A stretch of 64,000 bases of DNA from Winogradskyella sp. (GTDB taxonomy: Bacteria > Bacteroidota > Bacteroidia > Flavobacteriales > Flavobacteriaceae): NCBI RefSeq assembly GCF_028282165.1, contig NZ_JANQIM010000018.1:32319-96318 (forward strand). The letters are read 5' to 3'. The notes beneath the pieces are model-generated. The model had not been told where the DNA came from and made no database searches. It was given only the letters and a program-made list of their open reading frames with translations. A program made the translations under genes and the position numbers. Positions 45,168 to 52,915 of the stretch are shown here, piece after piece (the first letter of the stretch is position 1; the number at the start of each line of letters is the position of its first letter).

Positions 45168-45247
45168 TTCGAGCTATGCGTGGCAATCCATTTAAATTTA
45201 GTTTATATCTTGAGATTACTACGTCATTTCATTCTTCGTAATGACAT
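45163..45247. repeat. inverted pair of TGTCATT-CGA type palindromic repeat
   Basis: Two facing copies of one element lie between divergent genes. Copy a (45162-45189, plus) starts TGTCATTTCGAG and ends CGTGGCAATCC. Copy b (45211-45247, minus) starts TGTCATTACGAAGAATG and ends GTAGTAATCTC. Both share TGTCATTnCGA at one end and (G/T)-AATC at the other. The same element occurs in the namZ coding region at 50002-50052, where it reads TGTCATTGCGAG ... CGTGGCAATCTT. Confidence 0.7.
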
Positions 45248-45268
45248 GTAAATTCGTATTTTTACAAT

Positions 45269-45763
45269 ATGCAAGACCAAATCCAGAATTTACCTAAGCT
45301 CGCCAAAGATAAGCATAAAGAGAATAAAGCCTTTTTTGCAAAACTCAAAAAGAAGCCTCCAAAACAATTGGATTATATTATGCAGGGCTTGCACGAGGAA
45401 GAGTTTAAGCGGACGGATTGTTTAGAATGTGCTAACTGCTGTAAGACGACTGGGCCTTTGTTTACGGATAAGGATATTGAACGTATTGCTAAGTTTTTCA
45501 AAATGAAACCGCAGCGATTTATTGAAACTTATTTGAGAATAGATGAAGACAATGATTATGTTTTACAATCTGTTCCTTGTGCCTTTCTAGGAGCAGATAA
45601 TTATTGTTCTATTTACGAGGTGAGACCAAAAGCCTGCAGGGAATTTCCACATACCGATAGGAAAAAGTTTCAGCAAATATCTAACTTAACACTAAAAAAT
45701 GTAGCTATTTGTCCAGCAGCTTTTAATATCGTTGAAGCAATGAAGAAACAAATTCCACTTTAG
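45269..45763 (+). CDS. YkgJ family cysteine cluster protein
   Basis: A 164-residue cytosolic protein of the YkgJ/UPF0153 zinc- or iron-chelating family. The Cys pattern is CLECANCCKTTGPLF, then CAFLGADNYCSIYEVRPKACREFPHT and a last Cys in ICPAAF. N-terminal helices precede the cluster (KLAKDKHKENKAFFAKLKKKP). The family is thought to bind Fe-S or zinc; no reaction is established. It stands 48 bp before a secreted protein gene, probably in a separate transcript. Confidence 0.9.
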   Translation: MQDQIQNLPKLAKDKHKENKAFFAKLKKKPPKQLDYIMQGLHEEEFKRTDCLECANCCKTTGPLFTDKDIERIAKFFKMKPQRFIETYLRIDEDNDYVLQSVPCAFLGADNYCSIYEVRPKACREFPHTDRKKFQQISNLTLKNVAICPAAFNIVEAMKKQIPL

Positions 45764-45811
45764 CAATTAGGCTTCGGAATAATTTTTGATACAGTATTGA
45801 AAAAAACTCAA

Positions 45812-46711
45812 ATGAAAAGAATTCTCATAACGACCTTATTTGTTCTATTTGCCATCAATGTATCCTCGGCACAAGCTTGGATGACCAATTTAGAGATTGC
45901 ACAACGATTGGCACTGGTTCAAAATAAAATGGTACTCATGGTTTGGGAAGAAACTACCAGCTATCAATATCCAGTTTTGGTAAGAGATGAAAAGGGACGT
46001 ACAATTTTTATAAATAATCTATTTGTAGATGAGTACATAAGTCCCCTTATTTGGGAACACTTTGTACCTGTTATTGTGAGTGAGCATAGATATGCCGATT
46101 TGTACGGAAAAATTAAAGGAAAGCGAAGTCAGAGATATTTAGACAAGTTTAATGATGACTCTATAAAAATAATGGATGCCAATGGCAATATCATTAATAC
46201 GGATTATTTAACACAAGATTTTCAAAACATTACGACCATAATTAAACAGTATGCTTTAGATACTTCGTTCATTGTAGAAGAACTTAATAATTACAGAAAT
46301 GACAAAGGCTTTTATTCAGCCTATTATTTAGCGTCTAAGTATTTGGATTTTGGACTTTACGCAAATAAAAAAATAAGATCTAATATCGTTGATTTGTCTA
46401 ATATTTATCTTAATGAGGCTATTGAGTTAATTGAAACTCAAGATGAAAAAGAAAGGGCAGCTTTGAAACAGCGATGCGAACTTTTGAGAATGCAAGAATA
46501 TTTGCTTCTAAGGCGCCCTAAAAAAGTGATAAGAGCGTTAAAAAAAATAAAAGAAGACACCATAGATGAAAGCAACAAAAGCTTCGTCGCGTTTTTGTAT
46601 TATACAGCCTATATGAGCATGGATAAAGCAAAAGATGCTGAAACATGGAAATCTGAAATTTCTTCAGTAAATTTGAAAAAAGCACAAAAGATTATTAATC
46701 TCAACTCCTAA
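45812..46711 (+). CDS. hypothetical secreted protein with thioredoxin-like N-terminal region
   Basis: Start at the ATG of MKRILITTLFVLFAINVSSAQAWM, a clean signal peptide; a TTG five codons upstream is less likely. The mature protein has about 275 residues. Residues about 27-110 (IAQRLALVQNKMVLMVWEETTSYQYP...FINNLFVDEYISPLIWEHFVPVIVSE) recall thioredoxin-related periplasmic proteins, with strand-helix order but without a CxxC. The C-terminal half is helical (LNEAIELIETQDEKERAALKQRCELLRMQEYLL, TPR-like). The family is unassigned. The next gene starts 4 bp downstream. Confidence 0.7.
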   Translation: MKRILITTLFVLFAINVSSAQAWMTNLEIAQRLALVQNKMVLMVWEETTSYQYPVLVRDEKGRTIFINNLFVDEYISPLIWEHFVPVIVSEHRYADLYGKIKGKRSQRYLDKFNDDSIKIMDANGNIINTDYLTQDFQNITTIIKQYALDTSFIVEELNNYRNDKGFYSAYYLASKYLDFGLYANKKIRSNIVDLSNIYLNEAIELIETQDEKERAALKQRCELLRMQEYLLLRRPKKVIRALKKIKEDTIDESNKSFVAFLYYTAYMSMDKAKDAETWKSEISSVNLKKAQKIINLNS

Positions 46712-46715
46712 GTCC

Positions 46716-47564
46716 TTGGAAAGTATTTTTAACTATTTCGAAAATATCCCATCATCACACAGAAGTTTAATTTTGGTTGGAGGACTGGCATTTTTTTGGA
46801 TGTTAGAAAGCGGATTGCCCTTGTTTAAATTTAAGTATAACAAATGGCGCCATGCCCTTCCAAATTTATTTTTTACGTTGACAACAGTTATTATAAATTT
46901 TGCTTTGGCTTTTCTTCTTGTTGGAACGTCGGATTGGGTGTCTACCAATGATTTCGGAATGATCAATTGGTTGTTTCCAACCGAAGAACCGTTATGGATA
47001 TATGTATTGCTCGGTGTTTTATTTCTCGATTTTTTTGGGGCTTACTTAGCACATTATGTAGAGCACAAAGTTAAGCCGCTTTGGATGGTACATTTAGTAC
47101 ATCATACAGACCATAAGGTAGATACGACAACAGCAAATAGGCATCACCCTATTGAGAGTTTAATACGATTCTCGTTTACATTGTTGGGTGTTTTTATAGT
47201 TGGTACTCCTATTGCAATAGTAATGTTGTATCAAGCCATGTCATTGATCTTTACCCAATTTACACATGCCAATCTTAAGATGTCCAAAGCTTTAGATAAA
47301 GTTTTAAGCTACGTCATAGTATCACCAGATATGCATAAAATCCACCATCACTATCGTTTACCATATACGGATTCTAATTACGGTAATATCTTCAGTATTT
47401 GGGATCGGATTTTTGGAACGTATATGTATATGGATCGCGAAAAATTAGTATATGGTGTTGATGTATTTCCTGATGAAAAAAAGAATACCCACATTGGCGA
47501 ACTATTAAAGCAACCTTTCCAGAAGTATGAAAAACCTACATTTTCACCAGATGTTGAAAAATAG
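46716..47564 (+). CDS. sterol desaturase/fatty acid hydroxylase family protein
   Basis: A 282-residue di-iron membrane protein starting at TTG, 4 bp behind the previous gene. It has four to five TM helices and the three His boxes of the family: HYVEHK (H-x3-H), HLVHHTDHKVDTTTANRHHP (H-x2-HH) and HKIHHHYRLPYTDSNYG (H-x2-HH), ending with WDRIFGTYMYM. In Bacteroidota, family members may hydroxylate fatty acyl chains, sphingolipids or carotenoids; the substrate here is unknown. A glycerophosphodiesterase gene overlaps its end. Confidence 0.92.
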   Translation: MESIFNYFENIPSSHRSLILVGGLAFFWMLESGLPLFKFKYNKWRHALPNLFFTLTTVIINFALAFLLVGTSDWVSTNDFGMINWLFPTEEPLWIYVLLGVLFLDFFGAYLAHYVEHKVKPLWMVHLVHHTDHKVDTTTANRHHPIESLIRFSFTLLGVFIVGTPIAIVMLYQAMSLIFTQFTHANLKMSKALDKVLSYVIVSPDMHKIHHHYRLPYTDSNYGNIFSIWDRIFGTYMYMDREKLVYGVDVFPDEKKNTHIGELLKQPFQKYEKPTFSPDVEK

Positions 47565-48420
47565 TTTTGTACTACTTTTAATCAGTGTTCTGATGAGTTG
47601 TAATTCCGAAAAAGAAGTCGATATTCAAGGGCATCGTGGCTGTAGAGGATTATTACCCGAGAATTCCTTACCAGCTTTTGAAAAGGCCATCGATTTAGGT
47701 GTACATACCTTAGAACTCGACATAGCTATAACAAAGGAAAATGAGGTTGTAGTTTCGCATGAACCTTTTATGAGTAGAACTATTTGTTTTAATCCAGAAG
47801 GTGAAATCATCCCAGAAGACATGGATATGGCTTATAATCTCTATGAAATGACACATGAAGAGATTAAACAGTTTAATTGCGGTTCTAAATTTCATCCGAT
47901 TTACCCCGAACAGAAAAAGATAAAAACGTATAAGCCACTTTTATCTGAAGTTTTTGAATTGGCAAAAGCAAAAAAAAATAACATAAAATTTAATATTGAA
48001 ATTAAATCTAAACCAACATATTATGGTATTTACACGCCACATCCAGAAGCATATGTTAAGATTGTTTTAGATGAAATTGAAAAATATGATATGTTTAGCC
48101 ATGTAAATCTCCAATCGTTCGACTTGGCTATTCTAGAAGAAATAAAAAAGCAATCGCCAAAGATGCCTGTGGCCTTATTGATTGACGAAGATGAAACTAT
48201 AAAAGCGAAGCTTGCAAAACTTTCTTACCAACCAGAGATTATAAGTCCTTATTTTAAGTTGTTATCGCAACAAGACATCGAAAATTATCAGTCCCAAGGC
48301 TACCTTATCATTCCTTGGACTATTAATGAAGCAAAGGATATGAAAATAATGCTAGATTGGCATGTGGATGGGATTATAACGGATTATCCAGACAAGCTAA
48401 TAAAGATGCTCTCCGAATGA
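47527..48420 (+). CDS. glycerophosphodiester phosphodiesterase lipoprotein
   Basis: A lipoprotein with lipobox VLMSC followed by a GDPD TIM-barrel: DIQGHRGCRGLLPENSLPAFEKAIDLGVHTLELDIAITKENEVVVSHEP carries the HR, E-x-D and H catalytic/metal set. INF/IEIKSKPTY, VNLQSFD and VDGIITDYPDKL complete the fold. It hydrolyses glycerophosphodiesters outside the inner membrane. The ATG at 47551 (MLKNSFVLLL) gives an equally good lipoprotein signal and a shorter overlap (14 instead of 38 bp) with the desaturase gene, so the exact start is open. Confidence 0.9.
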   Translation: MKNLHFHQMLKNSFVLLLISVLMSCNSEKEVDIQGHRGCRGLLPENSLPAFEKAIDLGVHTLELDIAITKENEVVVSHEPFMSRTICFNPEGEIIPEDMDMAYNLYEMTHEEIKQFNCGSKFHPIYPEQKKIKTYKPLLSEVFELAKAKKNNIKFNIEIKSKPTYYGIYTPHPEAYVKIVLDEIEKYDMFSHVNLQSFDLAILEEIKKQSPKMPVALLIDEDETIKAKLAKLSYQPEIISPYFKLLSQQDIENYQSQGYLIIPWTINEAKDMKIMLDWHVDGIITDYPDKLIKMLSE

Positions 48421-48580
48421 GTTTTCAACAGGTTATCAACAAAAAAATGTTATTCCTCTAATTTCTACGTAGTTTGTGGATTTTATTTACGTCAAAACAG
48501 TAATCCATTTATGTTTGTGGCGGATTGATTAATTACTGTTGAGCTAAACACCCTTACGTTTAATGTAAAGCTTTGCTGTA

Positions 48581-49012
48581 TTGAAAAATTTAATCCGTAT
48601 TCTCCTCATAGCCATTCTCATTTTTTTGTTGAGCTTCACTCTCAAGGCACAGGAGCGAAACGTAAAGCTTGAAAAAAACAGAAACATTCAAGCAAAAAAT
48701 TTAATTCATGTATTAAACGATACAAAAGATAGCTTAATTCTTCAAAGCGATAAAAAAATCAATTACCTATATTCAATTAATAAAGACTACGGAAGGGATT
48801 TCGAAATTAATATAGATACCACATATTTTAAATTTCCATTAAACAAGTTGTCTAAAGGAAAACATATATTAGTGGCGGTGCAATCACCTAAACGTATCGT
48901 TTTTGTTGTTAAAATCCTCGAAGAAATTCCGAATCCTGAACCTTTTAAAATAGTGCAAAACGAAAGCGTTGCTACAGAATCGAAGAAAGTTGTGATTTCT
49001 GAGAGTAACTAA
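48581..49012 (+). CDS. hypothetical secreted protein
   Basis: A 143-residue protein starting at TTG (MKNLIRILLIAILIFLLSFTLKAQ), a clear signal peptide. The mature part has charged repeats (NVKLEKNRNIQAKNLIHVLNDTKDSLILQSDKKI) and a beta-like strand set (LSKGKHILVAVQSPKRIVFVVKIL). No family is recognised. It is convergent with namZ and overlaps its end by 4 bp. Confidence 0.6.
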   Translation: MKNLIRILLIAILIFLLSFTLKAQERNVKLEKNRNIQAKNLIHVLNDTKDSLILQSDKKINYLYSINKDYGRDFEINIDTTYFKFPLNKLSKGKHILVAVQSPKRIVFVVKILEEIPNPEPFKIVQNESVATESKKVVISESN

Positions 49013-50286
49013 TCGTAAATAAGATATTTCTTTCGCATATTTTTATAGGTGTTTAAATCCTTTTTCCAACCCGCTTTTATCTCCGTTTCGCTAATGCCAG
49101 ATTCAATTTGTCGTTGTAATTTTTCTGTACCTGCATGCTTAGTAAAGTTAGAAGTCATAAAAACCTTAGATTTATCTGTAGCATTTTTGTAGGCATCTAT
49201 TATGTATTTTAAAGAGAATTCTCTTTCGGCATTTATATTAGATAGATCTACTCCATAACAAATTGTATTTTGATGCTTTGGATATTTAGCGCCAAAATTT
49301 GAAACAGGAGTATAACTAAATTTATAATGGTTCTTATCTAGAAATGGAGCTCCGTAACGTTGAAATTGAAATTCTGTGCCTCTGCCAGCATTAATATTAG
49401 TGCCTTCAAATAAGCCTAAACTAGGGTACAATGTTATAGCTTGGTCATTCGGAAGGTTTGGCGAAGGTCTTATAGGTAGACTATATGTAATATGATGATT
49501 GTAATTTTTCATTTCAATTATGGTGATATCACAAGTAACACCATTTTTTAACCAACCTTCACCATTAATCATTTGGGCATATTCACCAATGGTCATTCCA
49601 TGAACTAAAGGGATAGGGTGCATCCCTAAAAAGCTACTGTGCTTTTTTTCTAATACAGGGCCATCTACATAATTACCATTTGGATTTGGACGATCTAAAA
49701 TGAGTAAGGGAACATTATTCTCCGCACATGCTTCCATAACATAATGCAATGTAGAAATATACGTGTAAAAACGAACACCAACATCTTGAATATCAAAAAC
49801 CATAAAGTCTAGATTCTCTAACTGTTCTTTAGTAGGTTTTTTATGTTTTCCATGAAGCGACAAAATAGGTAACTTAGTTTTAGTGTCTATGCCATCTTTA
49901 ACATCTTCACCAGCATCGGCCTTACCTCTAAAGCCATGTTCGGGCGCAAATACTTTTTTAATATCTACCTTATGTTTTAAAAGGGAGTCTACTAAATGTG
50001 TAAATGAACTGTCATTGCGAGACTCCTCCGAAGTCGTGGCAATCTTCTTAAATATCACACTCGTTTGATTTGCCACTATACCAATTCGCTTTCCTTCAAA
50101 TAATGGCAGATAGGTTTCTATTTGGTTAGCGCCAACAATAATAGGTTCACTTTCCTGTTCTTGTTTTAGTATTTCATCGTTAGAAGCTACTTCGTTCTTT
50201 GTTTTGGAAGTACAAGCAATGGTTACCAAAACAATGCCGATAAATATCGGGAATAAAACTGTATTTTTGAAAACCTTAAAACGCAT
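49009..50286 (-). CDS. namZ: exo-beta-N-acetylmuramidase NamZ-like lipoprotein (DUF1343)
   Basis: A 425-residue lipoprotein (signal ending VTIAC, Cys25) with the DUF1343 domain now known as NamZ, which releases MurNAc from peptidoglycan fragments. Family blocks: YLPLFEGKRIGIVANQTSVI, THLVDSLLKHKVDIKKVFAPEHGFRGKADAGE, FDIQDVGVRFYTYISTLHYVMEAC, ILDRPNPNGNYVDGPVLE, PLVHGMTIGEYAQMINGEGWL, and NINAGRGTEFQFQRYGAPFLD. Between VANQTSVI and THLVDSLL, residues 79-95 (FKKIATTSEESRNDSSF) are an insertion encoded by a palindromic repeat; the frame stays open. The start lies 9 bp from the divergent permease start. Confidence 0.9.
   Translation of the reverse strand: MRFKVFKNTVLFPIFIGIVLVTIACTSKTKNEVASNDEILKQEQESEPIIVGANQIETYLPLFEGKRIGIVANQTSVIFKKIATTSEESRNDSSFTHLVDSLLKHKVDIKKVFAPEHGFRGKADAGEDVKDGIDTKTKLPILSLHGKHKKPTKEQLENLDFMVFDIQDVGVRFYTYISTLHYVMEACAENNVPLLILDRPNPNGNYVDGPVLEKKHSSFLGMHPIPLVHGMTIGEYAQMINGEGWLKNGVTCDITIIEMKNYNHHITYSLPIRPSPNLPNDQAITLYPSLGLFEGTNINAGRGTEFQFQRYGAPFLDKNHYKFSYTPVSNFGAKYPKHQNTICYGVDLSNINAEREFSLKYIIDAYKNATDKSKVFMTSNFTKHAGTEKLQRQIESGISETEIKAGWKKDLNTYKNMRKKYLIYD
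50002..50052. repeat. palindromic repeat inserted in frame in namZ
   Basis: 51 bp (17 codons), beginning TGTCATTGCGAG near 50010 and ending CGTGGCAATCTT, with the inverted ends ATTGC/GCAAT and inner GACT/AGTC. Related copies lie at 45163-45247. The surrounding namZ codons match the conserved family block on both sides, so the element interrupts a conserved region without breaking the frame. Confidence 0.75.
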
Positions 50287-50295
50287 ATCTAGGTT

Positions 50296-51528
50296 TTGAA
50301 TTTTGAGTTGTTTATAGCTAAACGCATTATTGGCAATAAAGCGTATAAAAGTAGTGTTTCGGCACCAATAATTAAAATTGGTATTGCCGCTATCGCCATC
50401 GGTATTATTGTTATGCTTGTTGCTATAGCTACAGGTTTGGGCTTACAGCAAAAAATCAGGGATAAGATCGTAGCTTTTAATGGACATATTGAGATTACCA
50501 ATTACGATACTAATGCGTCCGATGAATCCCAAGTTCCAATTAAGATCCATCAGGATTTTTATCCAGAGTTCAAATCCCTTGAAGGTATAAAGCACATACA
50601 AGGCATTGCAACCAAATTTGCCGTGATAAGAACAGAAACCGATTTTGAAGGCGTAGTGGTAAAGGGTGTAGGTGCAGATTACAATTGGGATTATTTCAAA
50701 GAATTTTTGGTGGAGGGTCGCCTACCAGACTTTACAGGAAAACGCAATGAAGAAATCTTGATTTCGAATTACTTAGCCAATAGGTTAGGTTTTAAAATTG
50801 GCGACAAATTTCAGACTTTGTTTGGAGATAGTATGAATACCAGACCACGAATTATGAATTATGAAGTCGTAGGCATTTATAATTCGGGCTTTCAAGAATT
50901 GGATGAAAAATTCTGTATTGCAGATTTAAGGCATATCCAACGTCTCAATAAATGGGAAAGAGATGAAATAGGTAGCTTTGAGGTATTTATAGAAGATTTT
51001 TCGAAAATTGATGAAAAGTACGAGCAAGTCTTTAAGGAAATTCCATCCCTAATGAATGCCATTCCAGTCAATCAAAAGTATTATACCGTTTTTGAATGGA
51101 TTAAAATTTTCGACAATAATACTTATGGCATTATCGCTATTATGATTATAGTTGCAGGTATTAACATGATTACGGCTTTATTGGTGCTGATATTAGAGCG
51201 TACCAGCATGATTGGCATATTAAAAGCATTGGGAAGTTCGGATTGGACCATAAGAAAAGTATTTCTGTATAATGCTTCTTATTTAATTGGTTTGGGTTTG
51301 CTTTGGGGAAACATTATAGGTTTAGGATTGTTATTCGCACAGAAGTCCTTTAAGCTATTTCCGTTAAATCCAGATACCTATTATGTAAGTGAAGCACCCG
51401 TTTATATTAGCTTGGATTATATTTTAATATTAAATATTGGTACGTTTTTCGCTTGTTTGTTAATGCTCTTGATCCCATCAGTAATAATTTCCAAGATTTC
51501 ACCTGTAAAAGCAATTCGTTTTAATTGA
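50296..51528 (+). CDS. LolC/LolE-type ABC transporter permease
   Basis: A 410-residue permease starting at TTG. N-terminal FELFIAKRIIGNKAYKSSVSAPIIKIGIAAIAIGIIVMLVAIATGLGLQQKIRDKIVAFNGHIEI (TM1), a periplasmic MacB-like domain of about 210 residues, then three C-terminal TM helices with MIIVAGINMITALLVLILERTSMIGILKALGSSDWTIRKVFLYNASYLIGLGLLWGN, the FtsX-family signature. It is the LolCE-type lipoprotein-releasing or FtsX-like core. No ATPase is adjacent. Its start lies 9 bp from the start of divergent namZ. Confidence 0.87.
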   Translation: MNFELFIAKRIIGNKAYKSSVSAPIIKIGIAAIAIGIIVMLVAIATGLGLQQKIRDKIVAFNGHIEITNYDTNASDESQVPIKIHQDFYPEFKSLEGIKHIQGIATKFAVIRTETDFEGVVVKGVGADYNWDYFKEFLVEGRLPDFTGKRNEEILISNYLANRLGFKIGDKFQTLFGDSMNTRPRIMNYEVVGIYNSGFQELDEKFCIADLRHIQRLNKWERDEIGSFEVFIEDFSKIDEKYEQVFKEIPSLMNAIPVNQKYYTVFEWIKIFDNNTYGIIAIMIIVAGINMITALLVLILERTSMIGILKALGSSDWTIRKVFLYNASYLIGLGLLWGNIIGLGLLFAQKSFKLFPLNPDTYYVSEAPVYISLDYILILNIGTFFACLLMLLIPSVIISKISPVKAIRFN

Positions 51529-51661
51529 AAGCATAGCCCCTAGAATGTCCTATTGACGTTGGATTACGATTTGTCATATTCAACAAAGGGGAATAAATGA
51601 TGTTAAGGCTTCACCTATTTTATCATAACTCGTGATGTTTATAAATGCCAAGTTGCTCTTT

Positions 51662-51686
51662 AATTCAAAGATTTAAACTTTGAATT
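51662..51686. repeat. inverted repeat (9-bp arms)
   Basis: AATTCAAAG / CTTTGAATT (51662-51670 and 51678-51686), 7-bp spacer ATTTAAA, followed by TTTTAG. It could end the permease transcript or act as a regulator site for the cysteine synthase gene. The arms contain CAAAG as in the wHTH operator, but in a different orientation and spacing. Confidence 0.5.
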
Positions 51687-51771
51687 TTAGCTTTTGGAAT
51701 TTGTTTTTTTGGATTTGACGATTCTTCTTCTTCGCTAAATTCGTAATATAAAAACATAACTAACTTTTAAC

Positions 51772-51801
51772 TTTGTACTTATTACTTTTAACTTAAATTT
51801 G
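51772..51801 (+). promoter_or_regulatory. promoter of the cysteine synthase gene
   Basis: TTTG (51772-51775), 18-nt spacer, TAAATTTG (51794-51801): an excellent match to the Bacteroidota promoter consensus. The start codon is 53 bp downstream of the -10 end, leaving a short 5' UTR. Confidence 0.75.
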
Positions 51802-51854
51802 CACGTTTTATTCACTGAAGCGAAGTTAATTGCTAAGGTGAACAAATTTGATTT

Positions 51855-52835
51855 ATGGAATACGCAGAAAATATACTTGAGACTATTGGCAATACACCAT
51901 TGGTGAAAATGAACAAATTGGTTGAGGATTTACCTTGTTTGGTGCTTGCCAAATATGAAACCTTTAATCCAGGAAATTCGGTTAAAGATCGAATGGCACT
52001 ACAAATGGTGGAAGATGCCGAAGCGGACGGAAGATTAAAGCCAGGGGGAACTATAGTCGAAGGGACATCAGGTAATACAGGTATGGGTTTGGCTCTTGCT
52101 GGAGTGGTAAAAGGCTATGAATGTATTTTCGTCACAACAGATAAGCAATCCAAAGAAAAAATTGATATTCTAAAAGCACTTGGAGCAAGAGTAGAGGTTT
52201 GTCCTACTAATGTGGCACCAGATGATCCTAGGAGTTATTACTCAGTCTCTAAACGTTTGAGCGAAGAAATTCCTAATGCGTGGTATGTTAATCAATACGA
52301 CAATCCTAGCAATTGTAAGGCTCATTTTAAGACTACTGGACCCGAGATATGGGAACAGACCGACGGTAAAGTTACCCATTTCATCGTTGGTGTCGGTACA
52401 GGAGGAACGATCTCTGGTGTGGGGAGCTACCTTAAAATGAAAAATCCGAAAGTGAAAGTCTGGGGTATAGATACCTACGGTTCGGTATTCAAAAAATATC
52501 ACGAAACAGGTATTTTTGATGAAAACGAAATTTATCCTTATGTAACAGAAGGTATCGGCGAAGATATATTACCTGCAAATGTAAACTTTGACATTATTGA
52601 TGGATTTACAAAAGTAACTGATAAAGATGCAGCTGTTTACACACAAAGACTAGCAAAAGAAGAAGGTATGTTTTTGGGTAATTCTGCTGGAGCTGCTATT
52701 AAAGGTGTACTTCAATTAAAAGAGCATTTTAGCCCGGACGATGTCGTTGTTGTTCTATTTCATGATCATGGAAGTCGTTATGTAGGCAAAATGTTTAATG
52801 ACGATTGGATGCGCGAGATGGGTTACATAGAATAA
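51855..52835 (+). CDS. PLP-dependent cysteine synthase family protein
   Basis: A 326-residue fold-type II PLP enzyme. The PLP Lys is in NPGNSVKDRMALQMVEDAE (around residue 43), EGTSGNTGMGLALAG binds substrate, GVGTGGTISGVGSYLK binds the PLP phosphate, and GNSAGAAIKG is the C-terminal serine loop. It makes cysteine from O-acetylserine (CysK/CysM type) or performs a cystathionine beta-synthase-like reaction. The segment KTTGPEIWEQTDGKVTHFIVG fits either. It has its own promoter and is followed by a terminator hairpin at 52878. Confidence 0.92.
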   Translation: MEYAENILETIGNTPLVKMNKLVEDLPCLVLAKYETFNPGNSVKDRMALQMVEDAEADGRLKPGGTIVEGTSGNTGMGLALAGVVKGYECIFVTTDKQSKEKIDILKALGARVEVCPTNVAPDDPRSYYSVSKRLSEEIPNAWYVNQYDNPSNCKAHFKTTGPEIWEQTDGKVTHFIVGVGTGGTISGVGSYLKMKNPKVKVWGIDTYGSVFKKYHETGIFDENEIYPYVTEGIGEDILPANVNFDIIDGFTKVTDKDAAVYTQRLAKEEGMFLGNSAGAAIKGVLQLKEHFSPDDVVVVLFHDHGSRYVGKMFNDDWMREMGYIE

Positions 52836-52877
52836 TTATTGAATTTCTAGTTCAACGGCATCCATTAATAAAAAAAA

Positions 52878-52904
52878 TCTTGACAAATTTGTCAGGATTT
52901 TCCT
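52878..52904 (+). terminator. terminator behind the cysteine synthase gene
   Basis: AATCTTGAC / GTCAGGATT stem (52878-52886 and 52893-52901, one G-U pair), a 6-nt AAATTT centre, a T-rich end, and a run of A before it. It lies 42 bp after the stop and just before the DUF2851 start. Confidence 0.7.
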
Positions 52905-52915
52905 ATTTTAGGACC

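Larger units (their letters stand above)
51529..51854 (+). other. 326-bp intergenic region upstream of the cysteine synthase gene
   Basis: No credible gene. It holds the strong inverted repeat at 51662-51686 and the promoter at 51772-51801. The first 130 bp, after the permease stop, show no clear structure. I looked for a riboswitch-like fold (for example SAM or T-box elements) and could not support one by eye. Confidence 0.6.

Noticed and set aside
51529..51854. Riboswitch upstream of cysteine synthase
   Set aside because: I could not build a conserved pairing scheme of any known class by eye; only one simple inverted repeat and a promoter are visible.
52805..52915. Longer start for the DUF2851 protein
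   Set aside because: It would run through the terminator hairpin and the end of the cysteine synthase gene; the family begins at MQEDFLHYIW.
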